64,000 nt of DNA, from positions 248,001-312,000 of the forward strand of contig VZRR01013891.1 in NCBI GenBank assembly GCA_013398015.1, given 5' to 3'. The notes beneath the pieces are model-generated. The model was not told the origin of the DNA, ran no database searches, and saw nothing but the letters and a program-made list of their open reading frames with translations. Shown piece by piece: positions 1 through 12,225 of this stretch. Position 1 is the stretch's first letter. Each line of letters begins with the position of its first letter. Origin of the DNA: Oreocharis arfaki (Eukaryota; Chordata; Aves; Passeriformes; Paramythiidae). A program made the translations under genes and the position numbers.

Positions 1-1076
1 CTTCACTCAAAGATTGCATGGTACTTTTTAGAGTGTCCTTGTGTTAGGACTTTGCCACTGCTTTGCTTCACTCCCCACTTCAATGGTACACCCAGGAGAA
101 CTGAGTCCCTTTGAAACACAAAAAGGATTTATTTGTTACATTTACTAAAAAGCAAATACAAGCGGCTCTGCAGCAAATGTCCTTAGGTGCTGAGTTTCAT
201 GAATCACAGCTAAGCCCCACCGGGTGATTCAACAGGAAGGAAACAGCCCTGAAAATGGAAATATTTGCAAACAATAAAGTATCTTTGCCAAATACTGTAA
301 CTTGTTATAGTAAGGATTACAGCAGTTTTCTTTCTATTTGGGGTTAGTTCTTAATGCAATTTCATGGGCCAACAGCCTTGATTCAAAATGAGACTGGGCC
401 AGAATGACCTCTGGGTTCGTAATGCCATAGAGCAAGCTTCCAGAAAATCTCGTGTTTAGGAATAAGTCTGAATTACAAAACAATGGAAACTTGCTACATA
501 ATAATGAAGCTGTGCAGAACTAAAGCTGAGCCATACTGAACTTACAGTGGGGCTGCTCTTTACTGTGTTCTCCAATATTTTTCCCAACCAGAACTGTTAA
601 AAAGATGCTAAAAAGCAATTTTGTTTAAGAAGAAATTTGCTAAGGTTTTGAAGGATTAATCTTTCATAAAAACAGCACATGGCTAATCTTTCCAGATCTT
701 TGAGGGGAAATTTCGTGTTTGGAAAAAATTCCAATTAAGTCAAAAAAGGGATGGATCAGACATAAAAGGAATAATACAGGACTAAAATAGAACACAATTT
801 CAGAACTTTTATGTTTTTCTGAGATCAAACTTACAGTTACAGAATTGAACTAGCAACTTCATGCTAGTATTTAGTAATCACTATAATTGTAGAATTTCTG
901 TCCATTAGCTACAAACTGAAATTGCGAAGGGCCATATGTGGCCACTCTGAAGCCAGACTTCCCCACCACCTCAGAGATCTTGCTGATCTAAAAACAGGTA
1001 AAATATTCTACAAAGAAAAAAAATATTCTTCCAACAAAAATATTTTAAGCCATATTGTTCATGTAATGGACGATTA
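1..1076. other. Non-coding DNA, nothing recognised
   Basis: AT-rich sequence without convincing exons, repeats or RNA genes. It could belong to an intron of a gene whose promoter is the island at 4.3-4.85 kb, if that gene runs leftward. Confidence 0.6.
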
Positions 1077-1512
1077 CAGAATCACAGAATAGGCTCAGCT
1101 GGAAGGGACCCCAAGGATCACCCAGCTCCGCTCCTGTCCCTGCCCAGACACCCCAACAACCCCACCCTGGGCATCCCTGGCAGCGCTGCCCAAACGCTCC
1201 TGGAGCTCTGGCAGCCTCGGGGCCGTGCCCATTCCCTGGGGAGCCTGGGCAGTGCCCAGCACCCTCTGGGGAAGAACCTTTTCCTGATCTCCAGCCTGAC
1301 CCTGCCCTGGCACAACTTCAGGCCATTCCCTCAGGTCCTGGGAAAGAGATCACAGAAAGAGATCAGAGCCTGCCCCTCCTCTGCCCCTTGGGAGGAAGCT
1401 GCTGACCCCAAAGAGTCTCCTCTCAGTCTCCTCCAGCTGAACAGACCACGGCTTCCTCTCCAGGCCCTTCACCATCCTCACGGCCTCCTTATCTCTCATA
1501 GATCCTCCGTAT
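1077..1512 (-). mobile_element. CR1 LINE 3' fragment (GGGACCC subfamily)
   Basis: Read on the + strand it starts with the reversed CR1 tail (AGAATCACAGAAT) followed by the 'ctggaagggacccca' block, so the element runs on the minus strand. It shares long near-identical blocks with the copies at 24156-24602 and 31271-31512. Small open frames here (72 and 65 residues, minus strand) are repeat-derived. Confidence 0.85.
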
Positions 1513-4254
1513 ACCTCCTCAGAAGATATTTTGTGGTTTTTCCTTCCAAAAAATGTTACATCACTTGTTCAGCTTAGCACTGACTCAAGAGAGAAAAACC
1601 CCTATCCCTAGTCTGGCATGAATCATCAGTTTCATCTCCCACGGAAATTTCATTTTGAGGAGAAGGGGGAGATGTCCACCCAAGTACCAACCCAGTGTAA
1701 CCCTACATAGTTCGTGAGAACTCTGCAATTGCATCTTGAGATTCTGTGGTGGCAGGCAAAATAAAACAACAACAAAAAAACCAAACAAAGGAAAAAAAAA
1801 ACCAACAAAAAAAAAAGGGAAAAACTCAGCATGTATTTGTATTTCATAGACATCATGATTTTCTAGCAGCTTCAAAATGCTGTGCTTAAGAAGAATCACT
1901 TTAAAACAAACATAAAATGCAAGTATGACTACATTAAAGTGGCAATCATGTTGACTCCTGAGAGCTAGTAGAGTTAATATTAAAAAAGGGAAAAGTACAG
2001 TCTGCCGAGGGCTGAGCACTGCTTTCCTAAAGTTGTACTGGTTCCAGCATCCAGTTAGAATATTTCTACTCATTAAATTACTTTAAAATAATCAGCACAC
2101 CTCATGACTAACTTCGTGAAATGAAGGAGTAACTTAAATTTTTTCACACAGCTATTAAAATAGAAGTTTGCACCTGCATAATTTTTTTCTGCCTTGCATC
2201 ATTACTACTCATTCCAGTCATTTGGTCTTACAATACTATTTCTCACAACTGGGCTGTGGACTGTCTATTTTGTGTGGTTACCACATTGTTTGTTTACTCT
2301 AGCTACTTAAAAAACATTCAAAGAAAAACTTACCACCAACAGTATCAATATTTGGAGTATATTGAATACTCCAAATTCAATTTGGTATGAGTAATGCTCT
2401 AGAACATACCATTTCAGGCTATATGCAGCAAAATAATTTCAAGTTCCTACAGGCTGGTTACTTGCAGTGTGATGCCAAGAAACTGCCATGTTTCAAATTA
2501 CTTTTATGTTCTGAATTACTTCTGAATTAATATACAGACTTTAATACATTTTTAGGACTAATGTGATTAAAGCTGTTTATTTTTGCTATCCAATTCTTGT
2601 GCACCTTTTTCACAGCTCTTCTTTAACTCCTTAATCTAGCACGTCCTGTTACCTTGGAAATACTAAACTAGATTTTACGACACGGTGGATGGAGAGCGTT
2701 TCAGTACGGACCATGAACGAGGAAAGCAACTAGATGGATGAAAAAAACAGTTACAGTCTGTATTTGTATGAACAGATTCTTTGAAGAAGAGACCAGATAC
2801 TTCTGCCAGGTGTAATTATACACATTAGTCAGTGAGGTGTGCCACGCCAGCCCAATCCTAGAAGTAAAGAATTTCTTACTTCTAAAAGCCTGACAGCTGC
2901 TAAAAAATTATTCAAATGAATGGAGGAGTGAAAATAAACCACATCAAACCAGTGTGTGACCACTTGATCAGAACTACTGAGAGCTTAACTGGTCTTTTTA
3001 AAATTTGTATCCTTCGATTCCTTTGAAAGTAACAACTAGACCTGCATTTCACTCCAGCTCTTCTGCAGGAGAAGGTAGTGGTCTGTGGTGAAGATGTGCA
3101 AGAGAATCTGCTTTGAGGAGAGGAGAGGTGCTGGGATGGGCAGGAAGGAAACCAGGGCGGCCCATGTTCCGACACCTGTGAGCATTCCTCAAAGCAGGAA
3201 GAAGTCAAAAGTCAAAGAACTTTTGACTCCAGTGTGGAAGATTTAGGCACTGCAGATGGTCTCTCCAGGTTTAGGTGGCTGCTGAGCTGGGGTGTTCTTT
3301 TGTTTGTGTGAATTGTGAACACTGGCAGATTTTTTAAGGTATCTTCTATTCAGAGACAGGTTTCCGAAAAATCTGTCCACATCTGTTTTACCTTGCATTA
3401 CCTACTTCGTGTGTGTCTGAGAGAAAATTTAAAAAGTGTTTATGAAGTTCCCTGAAGTGCCACTGTATACATTTAAAACAATGTAATAGCATGTCTCACT
3501 GCTTATTCTTTGTATGGCAGTCACAGAGAACTTGAGTTTTGATGGGAAAGACGTAACAAAATGAGCATTGCTTGGAACCGAAGATGAAGTAAAACAAGAA
3601 AGTTGCTGAAAAATTCTTGGAGCAGACCATATCGGGAAAGAAACCCCCCCTCAAGAGTACTTGTGATGCAATCACAAAGCTGTGTCAAGAAGATGAGAGA
3701 ACTGCAGAGAAGTCGGAGCTTTAGAGGAAACCACTCCAGACCACCAGTTTGACCTGCATATCCCAGCCTTGATTCACTTTCGGTAGGATTTCCAGGATTT
3801 ATTAAAAACAGATTTTTACTTGTTCTGGTTTGATATTCATGACTCTAAGGGTTTGTCAGGGAGGGAGGGATGGAGGAAGGAGAGATGTGCTACACAACCA
3901 GCCCAGTCTGTCTGTAACCATAAAGTTTTACCAGTGACACAGAAGAGAGTTCAGTACAGCGGTTTCTATGTGGCAGAGACTTAGGTTGGAATAAGAGCTG
4001 CCTTTAGAGTTTAGTCCTTTCCAAAACAAGATAAAAAACACTCTTTTACCAGTCTGGTTTTTTCAGATAAGTAGCATGCTCAGCAAACATGCTTTATACT
4101 CAAACAGAATACGGCATGGATACTTTCCAGTGAGGATCTCTGGTCATGTTTTGACTACACGGAGTAGGAAAAAGTTGGGTATTATTGTTTTTGTTTGGAT
4201 TACTGCATGGAAATTAACCATACAGGCGAAACCCCTTCAGTAATTCCTCGTACT
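1513..4254. other. Non-coding DNA
   Basis: A-rich low-complexity sequence at 1766-1820 produces hydrophobic chance frames on the minus strand. An 11-bp-arm inverted repeat lies at 2350-2376. No exon, RNA gene or identifiable transposon was recognised; the 98-residue minus frame at 2912-3208 has no family resemblance. Confidence 0.55.
2350..2376. repeat. Inverted repeat, 11-bp perfect arms
   Basis: ATTTGGAGTAT (2350-2360) and its exact reverse complement ATACTCCAAAT (2366-2376) are separated by ATTGA. It can fold into a small AT-rich hairpin; function unknown. Confidence 0.9.
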
Positions 4255-4850
4255 TCCGCAGTTGCTTTTTCTGCGTGGATATCCTCTCCCAAGCCAGCTG
4301 GGTCTGGGTGGGCAAAGCCCTGCAGGAGCGGCTGGGCGGGCGCGGTGTCACACCGGGGTGACAGGTGTGGGAGCCAGGGGCTGCCAGGGATGCTCTGCTC
4401 TGCCCTGCCCCGGCGGGCGGACCCGGGCAGCGGCTTCCCTACAGCAACGGCGCGGAATCCAGGTAAAAACGCAGCAATAACCGCGCAGCAGCGATCCGCA
4501 GGGCGCTGCCNNNNNNNNNNNNNNNNNNNNNNNNNNNNNNNNNNNNNNNNNNNNNNNNNNNNNNNNNNNNNNNNNNNNNNNNNNNNNNNNNNNNNNNNNN
4601 NNNNNNNNNNNNNNNNNNNNNNNNNNNNNNNNNNNNNNNNNNNNNNNNNNNNNNNNNNNNNNNNNNNNNNNNNNNNNNNNNNNNNNNNNNNNNNNNNNNN
4701 NNNNNNNNNNNNNNNNNNNNNNNNNNNNNNNNGGGCGGGCGGAGCGCCTGCAGCCGCGGCGGAGCGGAGCCCGCAGCCGCACCGGGGGCGAAGCCCGACC
4801 AGCCCGGGTTGAGCCCCAGTTTCCAGTGCTGGCCAAAAATCACATGCGTG
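4255..4850. promoter_or_regulatory. Orphan CpG island, probable promoter of an unidentified gene
   Basis: Sequence on both sides of a 222-base gap is strongly GC- and CpG-rich (4315-4510 and 4733-4815), within AT-rich surroundings. In avian genomes such islands nearly always mark promoters or first exons. A donor-like CCAGGTAAAA lies at 4458-4467 on the + strand, but no convincing coding sequence is visible in either direction. Mammalian gene order places NINJ1 upstream and divergent from WNK2 at a comparable distance, so a leftward-firing NINJ1 promoter is one possibility; this rests on remembered synteny only. Long frames across it are N artefacts. Confidence 0.6.
4511..4732. other. Assembly gap (222 N) in the orphan CpG island
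   Basis: Undetermined bases flanked on both sides by GC-rich DNA. A first exon or transcription start could be hidden here. Confidence 0.99.
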
Positions 4851-7445
4851 TTATTCTGTATGTAGGGAATTGGAAATGGATGCACATGGCTCATTTCAGA
4901 AATCTGTCGTGACAAAGTGGAAGGCTAGAGTTTGATTTTTATGAGCTCTCTGATAGGTGTTTTTAGGGTTTCAGTATCGTTATTATTTTTTTTCCTCATT
5001 ATCCTATGTATTTTTGTCTCCCTATGCTTATTTTCCCACCCGTGCTGTGACAAAGAGCACGTACGAAACCCATCAGCATACAGGTTTGATGGTAATGGGA
5101 ATCAGCGGAACACTCAGATGCATAGAAACAACTGCCAGCAAGAGCAGAAATGTAGAAAATAAATGTAAGTAATTGGATATTATATGACCACGTGATCTCT
5201 CAGGAAGGGTGGTCTTGTTTGTGTGTCAATTACAAAAAGAGAGCGTGCAAGTGTTGTCACGGGAGTCTGAGTCGGGGGTTCTGGTGAGTGTTTTGCAGAC
5301 CAGATGTTGGAGGGTGCAAAGACAATCCTTGGGACCACTGTCACAACAGCCATCGAAATCCGGATGGGAGTACTGGAAACAAAAAAAAACCCACTGCTCT
5401 GCATCTTTGCATCTTAGCTATGAAAGGAATTTCCAGTCTCTATTAGACTCTCAAGCTGTTAGTAATTATTAACAATTTTATGTTTTTTTTCCTCAAAATG
5501 ACTGTGATGACAATGTGACAGGCACAGAATGATCCTAAAACACTGCTGAAACTCAACTAGAAAGGGCAGCACTTCGCATTTCACAAAAATGTCAGGAGTT
5601 TTTTGCTTTGACTTGGTTTTAGGGAGGGATTTGCATTTTATTTTGCTAAGGTTTCATTTTCTCTGCCTGAATGCTCTTTATGTGGCCAAAGAGACAATCT
5701 GAAGAAACACACACAAAAAAGTATATGGTACTCCCTGGCATTTGTGGTCACCATCAAAGCAAACTGTGATCCAAACTGGTACTTCTGAACTAGAGCACAA
5801 GTTTAAGTAAAGAGATTGGTACAATCTTTCTGTGAGGAAATGGAGCAGTCATTCAAAAATGTAGAAGTGAGGGAACTAAGAAGGAGTGTGCTACTGATGA
5901 GAAATGAGGCTGCTTGAGGTGTTCAATAGGGATATAGAGGTTAAAATTCCCAGGCTGATACTTTGCATCAGATACAACTGCAGCATCTTTTATAATCTCC
6001 TCCTACCTTCCTCATCACATCCTCCTTTTTTTTTTCTGCTCGCATTTAAATTTACATATATGAAATTTTAGTTCCTTGCCCTGGGAGCTATGCTAAAAAA
6101 ACCCAAAACAAACTAAAATCACTTTTTATCTTACTGCACGTTATGTGTAGTTTGATTGTTTCTTTGTTCTGGGAAGAAGTGAAAGTGCATCGTATCTTTG
6201 AAACTACTTGGAGTGAAAGCACATTATTTTGTGCTCTTTTTCCTTTTTCAGTTTTCTGTTGTTCTTGCAAGCCTTGCATTATATCCTGCAGAAATTCGTG
6301 GTGTTTTAAAAATAATGTTAATATAAATGCTTTATTTAGGCAGCTCTTCTTCCAAATGCCTGACTGATTTTAATGAAAATAACATTAATAAACGTAACTA
6401 GCTGTTGCTGTCTGATATCTCTAGTTCATGAGTACTTGTAGGTCTCTAGGAAGGAAACTGACTTCTTTCTTCATATTTCACCTGAATTTTTTGCTTTGTT
6501 GTTTTTTTTTTTGTTTTGTCTTGTCATAATTTCCTGTCTGATGCTTGCTCTTTGTGCTTCGGGGAACTGCTTGGGAGTTGGGAGAAGACAGACAAAAAGG
6601 CATTTCCATGACGCTCTCTGTGAATGGAGGGCTGCAGCAGAGAGATGTTCACCTAAGGACAAGAGACCTATCTCACTTTCCCTTTTTAAACAAAAATCAG
6701 GTGGGCAAAAAAACCCCCAAAGCATTAATTTGGAGAAAAACTAAAGGAGAAGGGCCTGACAAACACCCAGCCTGGCAGTGGTACTGCAGAATTCCCTGCA
6801 TTTTCCATCCATCCCTCTAAAATCAGTCTTCGTCTCATGTCCTTCTGTCTCCTTCTTCCCAGCTGTTTCAAATAGCTTCATAATGGGCATGAAAATGGCA
6901 CTTTTTTCTATAGTGAATGGTGCCAGTATGGAATTACTTCCCTTGGTTGGACATACTCAGCAGTGTAACCAATACTGCAAGCTTATCTCCTGCAGTTCCT
7001 TTTGTGTCCAGGGGTCATGATACATAATTTAGACCTGTTGCATACCCTGGATCTTTAGTAAATCTGTATTTAAGTGACACTATTAATTCCATAGTGCTTT
7101 AATATTTATCTTACAAAATTACTCACTTCCCAGAAACTGCAGCTTAGTCTGGAGTGATAAAGGAAGGTAAGGCTGGAAGGTCTGCTTTGATTGTGGCGAT
7201 CAAGCACATACCTGCTGCAAAAAAATTTAAACAGACGATCGGGACAAGGCTGTGTGTTGGAGAGAAAGAGGAATAAAGACTCAAAACTATTTGGGTGATG
7301 ACTGCAGCCATCACTAATATTGGAGAGCATTGTGGAAGGAGGAGTTGGTTGGGCATGCACACTGAAGGACTTTTAGATAAGCTGAAATTTGTCGAAGTAA
7401 AGTTTTGGGTTGAGAATTAATTGTAGCAGTACATCTGTGTTAACC
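4851..7445. other. Non-coding DNA
   Basis: Mostly AT-rich with T-rich runs (about 4983-5000, 6028-6040, 6500-6512). A stretch at 5210-5370 is more CpG-containing, but I recognise no gene or repeat in it. No convincing exon on either strand. Confidence 0.55.
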
Positions 7446-7811
7446 TGGAAAAAAGGAAGCTCAGGGGAAACCTTAGGGCTCTTTACAACCACCTGAAAGG
7501 AGATTTTAGTGAGGTGGGTGTCAGTCTCTTCTCTCAGGTAATGAGTGATAGGACGAGAGGAAATGGCCTCAAGTTGTGCCAGGGGAGTCTTAGATTGGAT
7601 ATTAGGGGAAAAATTCTTCACAGGAAGGGTGGTCAAGCCCTGGAGCAGTCTGCCCAGGGTAGTGGTGGAGTCACCATCTCTGGAAGTGTTTAAAGAATGT
7701 GTAGATGTGGCACACGTGGTTTATTGGTGAAAATAGTGGTGGTACTGCGTTAATGGTTGGACTTAATGATCTTAAAGGTCTTTTTCAACTTCTTCAGTGA
7801 TTCAGTGATCT
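7446..7811 (+). mobile_element. CR1 LINE 3' fragment
   Basis: Sequence follows the CR1 3' end: 'gataggacgagaggaaa', 'ttggatattaggggaaaa', 'gtggtggagtcaccatct', then the terminal 'gatcttaaaggtctttttc' and a decayed ATTC tail. Sense is the + strand. Same lineage as the pieces at 33896 and, reversed, 27776 and 57904. The overlapping 61- and 87-residue frames are not genes. Confidence 0.9.
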
Positions 7812-8276
7812 GCTGTGGGCACACAATCAGAGAAGCAGGTCATTGGGATATTTTAGGTCCTGTAACAAGTGTCTGGGGAAGAGAGGGTTGCATTTGTGGG
7901 TATATAATATCAATATGGCAAGCAGTTTTCTGTACTGCAGGCAGGTATCTAATTCTCTGCTCCTTCAGAACTCATTTTGTGAGTGATTACGTTGCATAAC
8001 ACAGGGTAAGGAGGGTTTTTGAATCCCCTGTATAATAACCTACCTGCATTGCTGGAATTGCTCCAGAATAGCTTGAAGTGTAAAGCTGCCTGACAGCCCC
8101 AGGAATCAATTATTTTGTCAATATCAAAGTTCTGAAAGTGACCTGAATGTTTTGATTTACTATGAGCTTTCATGAAAAGCCAATGATCAAGGCAAGAGAT
8201 AGTACCCTTCCCTCCTGATCAGAAGGATCTGGGAAGACATTTTGGAACGTTTTCCAGACGTTCTGTAAAGACATTA
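7812..8276. other. Short non-coding spacer
   Basis: Lies between two CR1 pieces of the same orientation; nothing recognised. Confidence 0.5.
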
Positions 8277-8370
8277 GTGGAAGATTCCCTGTCCATGGCA
8301 GGAGGGTCGCGACAAGATGATCTCTGTGATTCCTTACAACCCAAAACATTACATGATTCTGTGATTCTGA
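8277..8370 (+). mobile_element. CR1 LINE 3' end, very short
   Basis: Contains 'tccctgtccatggcaggagg', 'acaagatgatctctgtgatt' and the tail 'catgattctgtgattct', the last ~90 bases of a CR1 element in + orientation. Confidence 0.8.
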
Positions 8371-11300
8371 TTTTGCCTGCTCACAAGCAACTGGTTATGG
8401 GCTTAATGCATGAAGCACATACTGAAATTTTTTGCCTCTGTTACTGGGAAGATCAGTTTCAGCAATCACGTTTGTCCATTTTGTATTTAAAATCTTGTAG
8501 CCAGTGATTAAATACATTTTTTTTGCTTAAGATGTGCTGCCTTGCTTGGCACACACATGTTTGGAACAGACTTTTTGAGAAAGAGAAAGTTTCAAGCAGT
8601 GCTGGACTTGTGCCAGAAGGAAATGAGTAAGCTCCTACCTAGAAATAAGCAGAAACATCTACGCAAGTGGTTTAGCTTTAAAATGGGGACGTCTGGAATT
8701 TGTGAAAATGATCTGACCCTGGATATACAATTTAACAGTACTCTTTTGGATTAATTTTTGATGCATTTTGAAGTGTAAGGCAGTTAATTTTGTCTGTAAA
8801 GAGCAAGCACTACCCATTACATAAAGGACTTCTCTGTGCTGTAGCGCTCACTTCCGCTGGGCTCGCTGCCCTCCACGCACTCACACATTGCTGTGCAGTG
8901 TGCAGTGCTCACAGCACGTTACTTGTACACTCAGATCAGCCTCTCAGCTGCTCTGTTCTGCCTTGTACAAACAGCTGCTCCCGTAGTCTGGAGTGCTCGG
9001 TGCTCTTTGGTGAGCAGCCGACGCACCTGTAGTGCAGATGTTAGCAAGGCTGTGCCTGGCAGGGCTGATTTTAGGGAGAAGAGGGACCCGATGGCCTTGG
9101 GCTGCTCTGGGAGGGAAGTGGCTCAGAGTGCTCACGGGTGTCTCATCTGAATGTGAAGTCTGGATTTGCAGCATGGCCACAAGTCATCTGGAGAGCAGAG
9201 AATTCTGCCTGGACCTGGCGTGGCATGGCAGCATGTTGTCTGGCTGCAAGCCACGTGTTCAGAGACAGCTGTGTGATCCCCCAGCCTGGCCCTTTACACA
9301 AATTATTGGCATTCCTCCCCGGAGAGGCTGATGATCTGCTTTTTACATATTTTTTTAGATGATGATGACAGCCTGCCAGGTTGTCAGGTGGTTCTAGTGT
9401 TCTCTAATTCTGGAGCACGCTTCCTGAGGAGATCTGGCACTCTTGGCTTAAGCTTTCTATTAACTCCCTCCTGGAATGCCTGCTCTGGGGCGTGCTTGCA
9501 CTGCTGCACCTTTCCTGCAAGGAACAGGATTCACGCTTCAGGGACTGTTACCACACGATGCTATCTGAGAAACTAGGTACAGCCTTGTACTTAAAATACG
9601 AAAGAAATGTCAAGAGTTTGGATAGAAGAGACTCCATAGGAGGAAATAAAGCTCCTATTTTTATCCTCTGTCTTAAAGACTTCATAGCTTTTACACTTTC
9701 CGGCTGAAATAGTTTAGTTTATTAATTAATTTCTCCTTTTAAAAGTCCTATAGAATCACTGCACCTTTTTTAACCACAGCATATATATGTGTGTGTACTT
9801 ACACACTTGAACAATTAGAGGATGTGATTTTTATGCAAAATTTGTTGTGGAAATTGTAGAGCTGAAATGAAATGGCACATGAAGTTGCAAATTTGGCATG
9901 GTGAGGCTGGTCTAAAACTTCTGCTGAGCTTCAGCATTGTCCTTTATAAAACTGTGATGTGTGTTAATTATTTCTCTTAGCTGGTAAAGTGCCTTGCTCA
10001 GAAAATCGCATTTGCCTGTGCCTGAAGCTGTGTAACTTAGCTGTGTGTTACAAAATACACAAATAACACGGGGGATTAGGAGGTGGTGGTGTGTTTTGAG
10101 AGGATGCACTCCTAATTCACTTCAGAGGTGCTGAATCTTCATCTGGGTAATGAATGAGATCAAAAACCAGTTGCATTTCCGTTCCCAAATTGTGTTGTCA
10201 TTGTTTCATTCTAGCCAACAGGATTTCCTTACTATCATTAAATTATTTTTATGGATTTTGTTATATCAAATAGATGGAGAATGATTTAAATACCTCTATG
10301 TGCAAACTCTGAAATTTAATGTTTACTTTTGAAAGGTGAATTTAAACTTTTTTCATCAAATGTGTAGGCAGTGATAGGTCAGAGATGACCCATTTGCAGT
10401 ATTATATTCCAAAACAAGGAATTCAAAGAAAAATCAAACCTAATGTACTTTTCAGGTATGTGCAGAGGTGGAGCAGTGCTCTAGAAGAGGGAGTGGGAGG
10501 AGGTTATCTGTAAACCAGAGTAAAGAATGCGCCTGTTAAAATGCCAGGTCTCGGTACAGGTGTGAGTCTGAATTGTATGTCCCTACTTAGCTTATCAGCA
10601 ACCAGGTAAATAAGAGAAGAGTCAGGCCCTAGAGCTACTGTTGGCAAAGGCTGATTCAATGAAAGGACTAATCCAGTTAAATGAAAAGGCCTTTGTACAT
10701 GGAATTACTCCCAAATGTAATTCATAGAACAATGCATGCTATTGAAATGCATTAAAAAAAAAGAGGAAAGGAAAAGAGGAAGTAAATGAGCTGTTCAAAG
10801 GGTTCATTTTGTATCAGACTCATGCTTTTAGGAGTAGTTCCCAGCTTCCAAGATGTATGAGGAGAGGAGGGACAGAGGAAGGAAGAAAAAGAGACAATTT
10901 CCCCACAAGGTAGAGCACCAGCTCCTCAGGTGACAGCAGTGCTGGGGATCCTGAGACCCCGAGCACCTGCCCTGCAATGGGCCAGAGGGAAAGCATGAAG
11001 AGAGCAGCCTTCACTGCCAAGGTGCAGCCTCTCCCCATTCATCGTGTCTTCTATTAATATTACTATCCTTAAAAAAAAAAAAAAAAAAGAAAGAGAAAAA
11101 GCAGGTGATCTTTGCCAGCTATCCCAGTTTTGCAGCATCAGTCAAGGCTTTAGAGCTGCTGTGTAGCAGCAGGATTGTGCCTGTGTGCAGGGCTATAGGG
11201 CCTAATCCCTTCTGGGTTTTTTGTACTCTCTCAAGACTGAGTTCAGGTTCTCCTGTGTGCAATAGGATAAGTTTATGTGCATTGCATGTGCCCATAAATA

Positions 11301-11424
11301 GAGCAAAATAGGCTTATGAGTGTGACTGATGTGTAGAAGCAGTGGGGCTGGTTTTGTTGCCTAGAAAGAATTCCTAGTTAAGGTTGTTTTTTCCAGAATT
11401 TCTGAAGTTGTTCCTAGATTCTCT
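8371..11424. other. Non-coding DNA
   Basis: Holds a moderately GC-rich patch at about 8830-9140 with no recognised gene, a short (TA)n/(TG)n run near 9781-9800, and an A18 run at 11071-11088. Frames of up to 99 residues overlap one another in several registers and look like chance. Confidence 0.55.
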
Positions 11425-11535
11425 GGATAATCCAGGTTGAAAGAAACATCAGGAGGTCAGCTAGCCTAACATTTTGCTCAAGCAGGATCATCTGTGAGGT
11501 CAGACCAGGTGACTCAGGGCTGGCTCATGCTCATT
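11425..11535 (-). mobile_element. CR1 LINE fragment, old and diverged
   Basis: Shows the reversed CR1 signature 'aggttgaaagaaacatcagg', 'aggtcagctagcctaac', 'agcaggatcatctgtgaggt' and 'cagaccaggtgactcaggg'. Divergence from typical CR1 is clearly higher than for the other copies. Confidence 0.7.
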
Positions 11536-12181
11536 GGCCTTTAAGCACTTTTTGGTAGTTTCTTTGTCATGATGATGTTCCAATATATGAATTTACAAAT
11601 ATAAATTTACATCCCATTCATGCTTTCTTTTGCCAGGTTCATAGACAGGAGCTTTTTGAAAAGCCAGAAATTTGACAGTATAACTTTTCATTTGTTTGAT
11701 TGATTTTTTTAAGGAAACCACATGAAATCTTTAGGTCTGGATCTTTTAAAATGGTATCTACTTCAAATCCTGTTGCGATAGACCATGTAGGTACCAAACA
11801 CAGGTGCTGTGTGTTACTGACACACAGTTTAAAATAACAACGGGAAATTCAATCCCAGATGGAATTTCAAGGCCAGAAATCACCACAGTGATCATTTTGC
11901 TTGAGTTTCACGCAGCACCACTCACAGTTTGCCCAGTAGCTTGTGGTTAAACCAGAGAAGGACAATTGGCTTTGTTGGAGCCCTTGGCATTGCTTTTAAA
12001 GCTGACATTAAAAGAACTTGACAGCTTTGGGATGTGGTGAACAGTCAGTCTATAGACTAGACTGGACTGAAACCATTAAATATGATACATAAGGAAATTT
12101 AAAAATCTCTTTCCCCTGGAAGTGCTGAGTGGTCTCAGCAGAACCTGCAGACATTAATTCTGCCTGTGGTCTGCATTCCTC

Positions 12182-12225
12182 TCTGCAGTTATGCTGAGGG
12201 CTGTCTGCAGTTATGCTGAGGGCTG
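12182..12225. repeat. Perfect 22-bp tandem duplication
   Basis: The 22 bases at 12182-12203 (TCTGCAG... GAGGGCTG) are repeated without change at 12204-12225. Two identical copies suggest a recent local slippage or duplication. Confidence 0.95.

Noticed and set aside
1095..1315. Small minus-strand frames similar to + frames near 24.4 kb and a minus frame near 31.3 kb
   Set aside because: The shared peptides come from three copies of the same CR1 3' fragment, outside the CR1 protein-coding regions. They are not a gene family.
4195..4915. Long frames on both strands around the first CpG island
   Set aside because: They cross a 222-base N gap and the readable parts match no known protein.
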